From Bacillota bacterium (GTDB lineage: Bacteria; Bacillota_I; Bacilli_A; RFN20; CAG-826), in contig JAEZSD010000109.1 in NCBI GenBank assembly GCA_023422095.1, positions 1-5,664 of the forward strand: DNA of 5,664 bases. The letters are read 5' to 3'. Positions 1 to 4,751 of the stretch are shown here, piece by piece. Below the pieces are notes generated by a model. The model made no database searches, was not told the DNA's origin, and saw only the letters and a program-made list of their open reading frames with translations. Position numbers and translations under genes: made by a program. The first letter of the stretch is position 1. The number at the start of each line of letters is the position of its first letter.

Positions 1-419
1 ATATATTTTTCCTAGGTCGAGGGTATGATTACGATCTTTCTCTGGAAGCCTCATTAAAATTAAAAGAAATTAGTTATATTCACTCCGAAGCAATTCCTGG
101 TGGTGAATTAAAACATGGCCCCATCGCACTTATAGAGCCTGGTACACCTGTAATCGTTTTTGTCACTGATGATATCACTGCTTCTGGAATGAGAAACAAC
201 ATTCAGGAGATTAAAGCTCGGGGAGCGTAAGTGTTTGTTGTGACCACAAAAAAACTGGCTATTCCTGGTGATTATCTTGTGGTTGGCGATTATCGTCGTT
301 ATTTATCAAGCGTGGCAATATCTTCCATTGCTTTCTATTTTGCCTATTATGTTTCTTTGAAAAAAGGACTCAATGTTGATAAACCTCGCAATTTAGCCAA
401 AGCTGTGACTGTCGAATAA
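1..419 (+). pseudogene. glmS: glmS 3' end (glucosamine-6-phosphate synthase), interrupted by an in-frame stop
   Basis: Glutamine:fructose-6-phosphate aminotransferase makes glucosamine-6-phosphate, the entry point to peptidoglycan amino sugars, in the cytoplasm. Only the end of the second SIS (sugar isomerase) domain is present; the start lies outside the window. Reading from base 3 gives 75 codons with the family blocks LGRG, LEASLKLKEISYIHSEA and GELKHGPIALI, then a TAA at 228-230. The same frame continues for 62 more codons and ends DKPRNLAKAVTVE, the near-invariant GlmS C-terminus, which carries the catalytic lysine (Lys603 in E. coli numbering). The stop falls where relatives have an ordinary residue just after the KARGA block, so one base change (for example AAA to TAA) explains it. 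A product ending there would lose the active-site tail. Identity is very secure. Whether this is a true pseudogene, a recent mutation, a sequence error or a split gene cannot be told from the window. No terminator is visible after it. Confidence 0.9.
228..230 (+). other. In-frame TAA inside glmS
   Basis: TAA separates the KARGA block from VFVVTT in an otherwise continuous GlmS frame. No frameshift is needed to join the two halves. The codon is TAA, so the TGA-to-Trp recoding of some Mollicutes does not explain it. A purine-rich GGGGAG (220-225) followed by GTG at 231 could in principle allow restart, but the GTG-initiated fragment is only the GlmS tail and not a known separate gene. Confidence 0.85.
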
Positions 420-434
420 TCTATTATTATCCTG

Positions 435-440
435 TATAAT
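435..440 (+). promoter_or_regulatory. Candidate -10 box for the glycosyltransferase gene
   Basis: A perfect TATAAT lies 29 bases upstream of the ATG at 470. The expected -35 position (about 412-417, overlapping the glmS stop codon) matches TTGACA poorly, so the promoter is weak, activator-dependent or accidental. The gene has its own Shine-Dalgarno-like AGAGAGGG at 455-462. Confidence 0.4.
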
Positions 441-469
441 TGAAATGGTAAGAAAGAGAGGGCGCTCTA

Positions 470-1666
470 ATGATTATTACTATTATTGCGGATGTGTTGG
501 GAAAACCAAATAATGGAACTACCCTCGCCGCCTTAAATCTCATTAATTCTTTAAAAAATAAAGGGCACGAAGTTCGCGTCCTTTGCTGCGATAAAACTTA
601 TGAAGGACAAGAAAATTATTTTCTCATTCCCACTCTAAATTTTGGTATTTTAGAGGGATATGTAAAAAAGAATGGTGTATCGATAGCTAAAGTTGATGAA
701 AACATTCTTCAAAAAGCTGTTGAGGGAGCTGATATTGTTCACTCTATTTTGCCTTTCTCTGCTGGACGAGCAGCGGCTAGATATTGCTTAAAACACAACA
801 TTCCATTTACCAGTGGATTCCATGCCCAAGCGGAAAATCTTAGCAGCCATGTTTTCATGATGAATTTTCCCTTAGCTAACTCTGCAATTTATCGCAATTT
901 CTGGTCTCATTACTATTGCATGTGCGACGCTATTCATTATCCTACTTCATTTATTCGTGACTATGTTCGTCGCTACATGAATGGACCAGTTCCATACGCG
1001 ATTTCCAATGGGGTTGATGCTTCTTTATTTAATGCCTCGATTCACTTTGAAAAGCCTGAAGAATTTAAAGGTAAATTTCTTGTTGTTATGTCGGGCCGCT
1101 ATTCAACTGAAAAAAAGCAGATTTTGCTTTTGAAAGCCGCTTTGTTAAGCAAACATAAAAAAGAACTTCAAATTGTCTTAGCCGGGAGTGGACCTAAAGA
1201 GAAGAAACTTCAAAAGTGGATCAATCGCCACATGAAAGAGAATCCTGCAATTCTGAGAACTTATAAACACGAAGAGGTCAATCAAATCCTCGGGTGTGCT
1301 GATCTATATGTCCACACTTCATTAATTGAAATCGAAGCTATTTCTTGTTTGGAAGCATTATCTTGTGGGTTAGTACCTGTTATATCGAATTCCCCAAGAA
1401 GTGCGACCAGTAGATTTGCCTTGAGACCCGAATCCTCCTTTAATTATCGTTCCGCTCGCGATTTAGCAAAAAAGATCGATTGGTGGATTGAACACCCAAA
1501 AGAAAAAGCGAAAGCCTCAGTTCAATATAGTAACTTCGCTAAGCAATTTGAGATCAATTTATGTATGGATCGAATGGAACAAATGCTCATCGAGACATAT
1601 CAAAGATTTGATGGTCAAAAGCCTTGGCTCAAAGGAAAACATAAACACGAAAAAGCAGAAAATTAG
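470..1666 (+). CDS. GT4-family glycosyltransferase
   Basis: This 398-residue protein should transfer a sugar from a nucleotide-sugar donor to an acceptor at the cytoplasmic membrane face. It shows the GT-B layout of family GT4. The N-terminal acceptor domain begins with MIITIIAD, a glycine/threonine loop (NNGTT, 14-18) and GHEVRVL (32-38). SNGVD at 179-183 marks the hinge. The C-terminal donor domain has the SGRYSTEKK block (208-216, with the basic residues that usually contact donor phosphates), LAGSGP (237-242) and an E-x7-E motif at E287 and E295 within EIEAISCLEALSCG. Length is normal for the family and no signal peptide or membrane span is seen. The ATG is supported by AGAGAGGG seven bases upstream. 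The general pattern resembles bacterial diacylglycerol glucosyltransferases of glycolipid synthesis, but the acceptor cannot be read from sequence, and capsule or teichoic-type substrates are equally possible. It stands alone, closed by a terminator. Confidence 0.88.
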   Translation: MIITIIADVLGKPNNGTTLAALNLINSLKNKGHEVRVLCCDKTYEGQENYFLIPTLNFGILEGYVKKNGVSIAKVDENILQKAVEGADIVHSILPFSAGRAAARYCLKHNIPFTSGFHAQAENLSSHVFMMNFPLANSAIYRNFWSHYYCMCDAIHYPTSFIRDYVRRYMNGPVPYAISNGVDASLFNASIHFEKPEEFKGKFLVVMSGRYSTEKKQILLLKAALLSKHKKELQIVLAGSGPKEKKLQKWINRHMKENPAILRTYKHEEVNQILGCADLYVHTSLIEIEAISCLEALSCGLVPVISNSPRSATSRFALRPESSFNYRSARDLAKKIDWWIEHPKEKAKASVQYSNFAKQFEINLCMDRMEQMLIETYQRFDGQKPWLKGKHKHEKAEN

Positions 1667-1687
1667 GTGGATCATTCCACCTTTTTT
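1665..1687 (+). terminator. Rho-independent terminator after the glycosyltransferase
   Basis: AGGTGGA (1665-1671) and TCCACCT (1676-1682) form a perfect 7-bp stem with a TCAT loop, followed by six T (1682-1687). The stem begins inside the TAG stop codon (1664-1666), so there is no 3' untranslated spacer. Confidence 0.9.
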
Positions 1688-1709
1688 CTTTGATTAAATC
1701 CATCGTTTA

Positions 1710-1738
1710 TTGATTAATATTCTCTTTTATTCTAGAAT
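1710..1738 (+). promoter_or_regulatory. Putative promoter of the lipoprotein gene
   Basis: TTGATT (1710-1715) and TAGAAT (1733-1738) are separated by 17 bases and match the housekeeping consensus at 4/6 and 5/6. Seven bases separate the -10 from the ATG at 1746, so transcription would start at or next to the start codon. The -10 lies at the centre of an 18-bp palindrome. Confidence 0.5.
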
Positions 1739-1742
1739 AAAA
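1725..1742. repeat. Perfect 18-bp palindrome over the -10 box, candidate operator
   Basis: TTTTATTCTAGAATAAAA reads the same on both strands with no spacer, and it stops at base 1742, just before the ATG at 1746. It covers the putative -10 box, the usual place for a repressor dimer site. No T-run follows and there is no loop, so it is not a terminator. AT-rich sequence makes chance palindromes more likely, so operator function is inference. Confidence 0.5.
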
Positions 1743-1745
1743 ACC

Positions 1746-2510
1746 ATGAATAAGAAATTCAGCATTCCTATTATACTCCTTAGTGTTTTCTCTCTAGTTG
1801 CTTGTGCAAATGAAGAAGTAATTTCGATTAATGATGCTAAAACCATCTTAAATGAAATTTACGATGCTCAAAAAACCATCGATAACAATACTTTGGTTTT
1901 TTCCTACGATTTGGATATTTATCAATCTATCGACTCAACAGGAGATGAAGAAACTCAATCAATATCTGGAGCGGTAAGTTGTCCTGACTATTATTTCTTT
2001 TACAAAAATATCGAGACAATAAACGATAAAATAATGGCTGATGATAGAGTCTATGCTTTTCTAGAAGAAGGAACCTTTTACATCGCCCGCCAATACTATA
2101 GCGAAGGTGTTTACACTAGGGAATATACCAAATACGATAATTTCGTTGAGAAGGATTCTTTCATTTATTCACTATTAGTGAATTATTACGTCCAAGCCTA
2201 TAAAGGAACTGAATACAAATACGATTTATTAAATGAGGAACATGGGTTATTAGGTGATTCATTAAATTTAAATTATGATTATGTCAATATTAAAACAACC
2301 TCTTCTTCAAGTGACTCTCTAAGAATAAAATATCGCACCATTTCATCTTCAAAAGTGGTGAGAGTCGGACAATACTATTGGAAAGACAATTTCGTTAAAG
2401 AAGTCAAAACAGAATATTCAGACGATTGGGAATACTATAAAACAATCACCAGTTTTGATGATGATATCAAATACTTATACCCTAATTTAAGTGACTATAC
2501 TCTTGATTAA
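1746..2510 (+). CDS. Putative lipoprotein of unknown function
   Basis: This 254-residue protein begins MNKKF, followed by a hydrophobic stretch (residues 6-19) and the lipobox LVAC (17-20). Cys20 would therefore be lipidated after signal peptidase II cleavage and anchor the mature protein outside the membrane. ATG 1746 is chosen over an upstream in-frame TTG at 1710 because it puts the lysines, hydrophobic core and lipobox in standard order; the extra residues from 1710 would spoil the signal. The mature part is acidic and rich in Tyr, Asp and Ser, with many alternating polar/aromatic stretches suggesting beta strands, plus a short serine run near residue 197. There are no membrane spans after the signal. 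I recognise no family; a lipid- or ligand-binding beta protein is only a guess. No Shine-Dalgarno precedes the ATG, which fits a leaderless transcript. No convincing terminator follows. Confidence 0.8.
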   Translation: MNKKFSIPIILLSVFSLVACANEEVISINDAKTILNEIYDAQKTIDNNTLVFSYDLDIYQSIDSTGDEETQSISGAVSCPDYYFFYKNIETINDKIMADDRVYAFLEEGTFYIARQYYSEGVYTREYTKYDNFVEKDSFIYSLLVNYYVQAYKGTEYKYDLLNEEHGLLGDSLNLNYDYVNIKTTSSSSDSLRIKYRTISSSKVVRVGQYYWKDNFVKEVKTEYSDDWEYYKTITSFDDDIKYLYPNLSDYTLD

Positions 2511-2540
2511 AAAATTAATCGATAATATGAAGCATCTGTT

Positions 2541-2568
2541 TTGTCATCTTCTTTTCGCGTGATATAAT
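2541..2568 (+). promoter_or_regulatory. Promoter of the rubrerythrin gene
   Basis: TTGTCA (2541-2546), a 16-base spacer and a perfect TATAAT (2563-2568) preceded by TGA at 2560-2562, giving an extended -10. This is the best-looking promoter in the window. The leader carries AAGGAGA (2580-2586) seven bases before the ATG. I could not find a clear PerR-type operator. Confidence 0.75.
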
Positions 2569-2592
2569 AAGTCCATACTAAGGAGATTTAAT

Positions 2593-3132
2593 ATGGAATT
2601 AAAAGGTTCAAGAACCGAAAAAAACTTAGAGATTGCCTTTGCTGGAGAAGCCCAAGCAAGAACTAAGTACACTTACTACGCTAGTAAGGCTAAAAAGGAA
2701 GGCTATGAGCAAATCGCGGAGCTTTTCTTAGAAACTGCTGAAAACGAAAAAGAACACGCGAAACTTTGGTTTAAATACCTCCATGGTGGTGATATTCCCA
2801 CAACTGCTGAAAATTTAAAAGATGCTGCTGAGGGCGAACATTACGAATGGACCGACATGTACAAAAACATGGCGGAAGTCGCTAATGAAGAAGGTTTCTA
2901 TGAGATCGGCGCAAAATTTGAATTAGTCGCCGGCATTGAAGCCAAACACGAAGAGAGATACCTTAAACTTCTTGAAAATGTCAAAGAAGGTAAAGTCTTT
3001 ATTGCTCCTGATGTCGTTGTTTGGAAATGTCGCAACTGTGGTCACCTCCACATTGGAAAAGATGCCCCAGCCATCTGCCCAACCTGCAATCACCCCATGA
3101 GTTATTTCGAACTCAGAGCTGTTAATTATTAA
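2593..3132 (+). CDS. rbr: Rubrerythrin
   Basis: Rubrerythrin is a cytoplasmic non-haem iron peroxidase that reduces hydrogen peroxide in anaerobes, taking electrons through rubredoxin-type iron. At 179 residues this is close to the classical length. The N-terminal four-helix ferritin-like domain supplies the diiron ligands in expected spacing: E19 (GEAQAR), E52 and H55 (ENEKEH), E82 and E85 (EGEHYEWTDMY), E116 and H119 (GIEAKHEERY). The C-terminal rubredoxin-like domain has C146-x2-C149 and C162-x2-C165, ending SYFELRAVNY. All key residues are present, so it should be active. ATG 2593 has an ideal Shine-Dalgarno. The gene is flanked by its own promoter and terminator and appears monocistronic. 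It implies an anaerobic or microaerophilic host needing peroxide protection. The electron donor is not encoded here. Confidence 0.97.
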   Translation: MELKGSRTEKNLEIAFAGEAQARTKYTYYASKAKKEGYEQIAELFLETAENEKEHAKLWFKYLHGGDIPTTAENLKDAAEGEHYEWTDMYKNMAEVANEEGFYEIGAKFELVAGIEAKHEERYLKLLENVKEGKVFIAPDVVVWKCRNCGHLHIGKDAPAICPTCNHPMSYFELRAVNY

Positions 3133-3150
3133 TAGTTACTGCTAGAAATT

Positions 3151-3180
3151 AGACTCTACAAATTATGTGGAGTCTTTTTT
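3151..3180 (+). terminator. Rho-independent terminator after rubrerythrin
   Basis: Arms 3151-3160 and 3166-3175 form a 10-bp stem (one G-U pair) around a five-base loop, followed by six T (3175-3180). It lies 18 bases after the stop codon and insulates the tRNA operon. Confidence 0.9.
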
Positions 3181-3250
3181 ATTCCTTTTTATAAAAGAAA
3201 TACCAGAAAAAATAGCTGAAAAATCAAATATTCACTCTTTTTAAAATAGG

Positions 3251-3303
3251 GCGCTTAAAAGGACTTGCATTTTTTTCATTTTTCTTTAATAATATTTAAG
3301 CGC
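3251..3303. repeat. 9-bp inverted repeat bracketing the tRNA promoter
   Basis: GCGCTTAAA (3251-3259) and its exact complement TTTAAGCGC (3295-3303) flank the promoter, 35 bases apart. The right arm overlaps a self-complementary AAGCGCTT (3298-3305) at the expected transcription start. A near copy, GCGCTTTAA (3389-3397), lies between the two tRNA genes. GC-rich hexamers repeated in AT-rich flanks suggest function, but none is known to me. Confidence 0.5.
3265..3293 (+). promoter_or_regulatory. Promoter of the tRNA operon
   Basis: TTGCAT (3265-3270), a 17-base T-rich spacer and AATAAT (3288-3293) match a housekeeping promoter. Transcription would begin near 3300, about a dozen bases before the first tRNA, which is typical for tRNA units. 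Confidence 0.65.
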
Positions 3304-3312
3304 TTAGCATAA

Positions 3313-3388
3313 GGACCATTGGTGTAGCGGTTAACATGTCTCCCTGTCACGGAGAAGACCACGGGTTCGATTCCCGTATGGTCCGCCA
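3313..3388 (+). tRNA. tRNA-Asp (GTC)
   Basis: A complete 76-nt cloverleaf. Acceptor stem GGACCAT pairs with ATGGTCC (3378-3384), with discriminator G and encoded CCA at 3386-3388. Anticodon stem TCTCC/GGAGA encloses the loop CTGTCAC, placing anticodon GTC at 3346-3348. The D loop keeps the GG pair and the T arm is the standard GGTTCGATTCC type. It decodes GAC and GAT and is the first gene of a two-tRNA transcript. Confidence 0.97.
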
Positions 3389-3402
3389 GCGCTTTAATTG
3401 AT

Positions 3403-3478
3403 GGCCTGGTAGCTCAGGTAGTAGAGCAGTAGACTGAAAATCTACGTGTCGGGAGTGCAAATCTCTCCTAGGCCACCA
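3403..3478 (+). tRNA. tRNA-Phe (GAA) with unusual D and T loops
   Basis: A complete 76-nt cloverleaf. Acceptor GGCCTGG pairs with CTAGGCC (3468-3474, one G-U), with discriminator A and encoded CCA at 3476-3478. Anticodon stem GTAGA/TCTAC holds the loop CTGAAAA with anticodon GAA at 3436-3438. All four stems form. Two loops deviate: the D loop is AGGTAGTA where relatives have AGTTGGTA, which puts A at position 18, and the T loop is TGCAAAT, with G at position 55 in place of the near-universal T (pseudouridine). It follows tRNA-Asp after a 14-base spacer in the same transcript. Identity as tRNA-Phe is firm; normal elongator function is likely but less certain. Confidence 0.94.
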
Positions 3479-3486
3479 TGAATATT

Positions 3487-3509
3487 GCGGTATCGTTGAT
3501 GCCGTTTTT
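3487..3509 (+). terminator. Terminator of the tRNA operon
   Basis: CGGTATC (3488-3494) and GATGCCG (3498-3504) form a 7-bp stem with one G-U pair, extendable by a further wobble at 3487, around a GTT loop. Five T follow (3505-3509). It begins eight bases after the CCA of tRNA-Phe. Confidence 0.85.
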
Positions 3510-3595
3510 ATTTACTTTCTTTTCAATTTTAATTAATAAAATTCGACAAATACCAATTACTTACACAATACAATAAAAGGATAATCTTGCTTTTT

Positions 3596-3608
3596 CTTGT
3601 TAAACAAG
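3596..3608. repeat. Short inverted repeat over a -35 box
   Basis: CTTGTTAAACAAG has perfect 6-bp arms around a central A and overlaps the putative -35 (3597-3602) of the membrane-protein pair. It could be a repressor site; at this length in AT-rich DNA, chance is also plausible. Confidence 0.35.
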
Positions 3609-3625
3609 GCCATTAAAGATAAAAT
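3597..3625 (+). promoter_or_regulatory. Putative promoter of the membrane-protein pair
   Basis: TTGTTA (3597-3602), a 17-base spacer and TAAAAT (3620-3625) lie directly before the ATG at 3632, with six bases between the -10 and the start codon. No Shine-Dalgarno is present, so the message may be leaderless. The rest of 3510-3596 is AT-rich and holds nothing else I can support. Confidence 0.45.
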
Positions 3626-3631
3626 AACAAT

Positions 3632-4096
3632 ATGGAAAAAAAGCATGTCATTACCGAACCCAATAGTCGTTTTTTCGTTTTGAGAGATGCTTTTTTATTT
3701 GATTGGGAATTGCTTGAAGAAAAATCTGTCGGTGAAAAAGTCGAATTATTTTTACAAAGAGATAACGAGACAAAACACTACTCAGAATTAATTAAGCTCG
3801 AAAAGTCTTATCATAAGCTGTCATCCATACCCATGTGGTCCTTATTTGTGTTAACTGGATTAGCGTTTGCATTTTTAACTCTTTATTTAGTGATGAGTTT
3901 TGTCGCTCCTGATACCAATGACCTCTTATGGTTTTTAGTGGCCCTTTTACCAGGTGTTCTATCCGCGAGCGGATTAGGAGTCTTGGCCATTTTCAGGACC
4001 CGCCAATCGCTGAAATATGCTTCTAATCGTGAAGAGAGATATAATTCATACTTAAGTAAGGTACAGGAATTAAAAAATGAAGAAGTACGAAACTAA
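3632..4096 (+). CDS. Small two-helix membrane protein, unknown function (first of a pair)
   Basis: This 154-residue protein has a soluble N-terminal part of about 65 residues, two hydrophobic helices at about 68-91 and 98-121 joined by a short loop (APDTND), and a charged C-terminal tail (122-154). Positive charges before helix 1 and after helix 2 place both ends in the cytoplasm. The N-terminal part contains FDWELL (23-28) and LFLQRD (39-44), which line up with FGWEFV and LVMKRD in the next protein. No catalytic motif is visible and I do not recognise a named family. The ATG lacks a Shine-Dalgarno. It overlaps the downstream gene by 20 bases, so the two are co-transcribed and probably translationally coupled, which favours a shared complex. 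Confidence 0.75.
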   Translation: MEKKHVITEPNSRFFVLRDAFLFDWELLEEKSVGEKVELFLQRDNETKHYSELIKLEKSYHKLSSIPMWSLFVLTGLAFAFLTLYLVMSFVAPDTNDLLWFLVALLPGVLSASGLGVLAIFRTRQSLKYASNREERYNSYLSKVQELKNEEVRN

Positions 4097-4613
4097 AACT
4101 TGGAAGATTGCTCAGAAAAATCTCGAAAAAGAAATCGCCAACCGCGAGCATTTTGGATGGGAATTTGTTTCCAACTCATTAAACAATAGCGGTACTTTTG
4201 TTTCACTTGTCATGAAAAGAGACCGCAAGAACCCGAATTATCGTCGCCTTCGCTCTTTAAGTTTCCAATCTCGTGTTATTGGCACAACATTCCCTTTCTC
4301 TTTCATTGTTTGGACGATTGTTGGACTAGCTTTTTTGATTCCTTGGCTATTTTTACAAGCCTATAGCTATATGATCTTTCTTTTGATTATTGCTTTATTT
4401 TGTTTTTCTATTGCTCTTTTTATCTTGCTTATCTTCGTTTTCACTCGTGGTAAAAAAGCCGTCTTATTGGAAGAATTATATTCTGAAGGAGATGAATTGC
4501 TTGGCAAATTGAAGGTTAAACCAACCAACGATAATATCATGAAACCCGGACCTGAAAGCTATCACATTAGGCAATTAATCGTTTCCAAAAATAACAAAAA
4601 ATCAAATAAATAG
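4077..4613 (+). CDS. Small two-helix membrane protein, unknown function (second of a pair)
   Basis: This 178-residue protein has the same plan as its upstream neighbour: a soluble N-terminus, helices at about 74-94 and 98-122, and a basic cytoplasmic tail (123-178) ending NNKKSNK. The start (YETKTWKIAQKNLEKEIANREHFGWEFVS, in two parts: 4-22 and 23-32) recalls small domains of the DUF4177 type, where a short strand, a helix and a GWE-V motif recur; I propose that likeness from memory with low certainty. ATG 4077 lies inside the upstream gene in another frame and has AGGA at 4065-4068 eight bases before it. The Ile/Leu/Phe-rich helices show no polar residues suggesting transport. It is followed by a terminator, which ends the two-gene unit. 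Confidence 0.75.
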   Translation: MKKYETKTWKIAQKNLEKEIANREHFGWEFVSNSLNNSGTFVSLVMKRDRKNPNYRRLRSLSFQSRVIGTTFPFSFIVWTIVGLAFLIPWLFLQAYSYMIFLLIIALFCFSIALFILLIFVFTRGKKAVLLEELYSEGDELLGKLKVKPTNDNIMKPGPESYHIRQLIVSKNNKKSNK

Positions 4614-4644
4614 TTTTTTGCTCATTTAAACTAATACCGAACGC

Positions 4645-4670
4645 AACTCTAATTTTGTTAGAGTTTTTTT
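4645..4670 (+). terminator. Terminator of the membrane-protein pair
   Basis: AACTCTAA (4645-4652) pairs perfectly with TTAGAGTT (4658-4665) around a TTTTG loop, with a seven-T run (4664-4670). It separates the pair from the ABC gene. Confidence 0.87.
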
Positions 4671-4678
4671 CATATTCA

Positions 4679-4745
4679 TTGACTTTTATCATGATAATTA
4701 GTAAGAATTATAGATACTATTAATGAAGAATACTTCATTGGGAGG
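4679..4745 (+). promoter_or_regulatory. Control region of the ABC transporter gene
   Basis: TTGACT (4679-4684) is a good -35, but no strong -10 lies at the standard distance; TATAGA (4709-4714) with TTATCA (4686-4691) is an alternative at 17-base spacing. Two symmetric elements are present: a perfect 12-bp palindrome TTATCATGATAA (4686-4697), and AATGAAG (4722-4728) with CTTCATT (4733-4739), a 7-bp hairpin with an AATA loop. The hairpin directly abuts the Shine-Dalgarno GGGAGG (4740-4745). The exact promoter is uncertain; the symmetry suggests regulated expression. Confidence 0.45.
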
Positions 4746-4751
4746 TAAACA

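Noticed and set aside
231..419. Possible separate 62-residue gene starting at GTG 231
   Set aside because: Its translation is the C-terminal tail of GlmS in the same frame as the upstream part, so it belongs to glmS.
1488..1697. Possible 69-residue gene overlapping the glycosyltransferase end
   Set aside because: It lies in another frame inside a well-supported gene, its composition is unlike a real protein, and it reads through the terminator.
1710..1745. Upstream TTG start for the lipoprotein
   Set aside because: It would add residues before the lysine-rich start of a textbook lipoprotein signal and lies within the putative promoter.
2505..2520. GATTAA-AAAA-TTAATC inverted repeat at the lipoprotein stop, as a terminator
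   Set aside because: The stem is nearly all A-T and no T-run follows, so it would terminate poorly.
2514..2527. PerR-like operator upstream of rubrerythrin (ATTAATCGATAAT)
   Set aside because: The symmetry is broken by an unmatched base and it does not fit the PerR consensus well; it also lies some way upstream of the promoter.
3181..3250. Possible small gene or RNA between the rubrerythrin terminator and the tRNA promoter
   Set aside because: The stretch is AT-rich with no supported start, ribosome site or stable hairpin.
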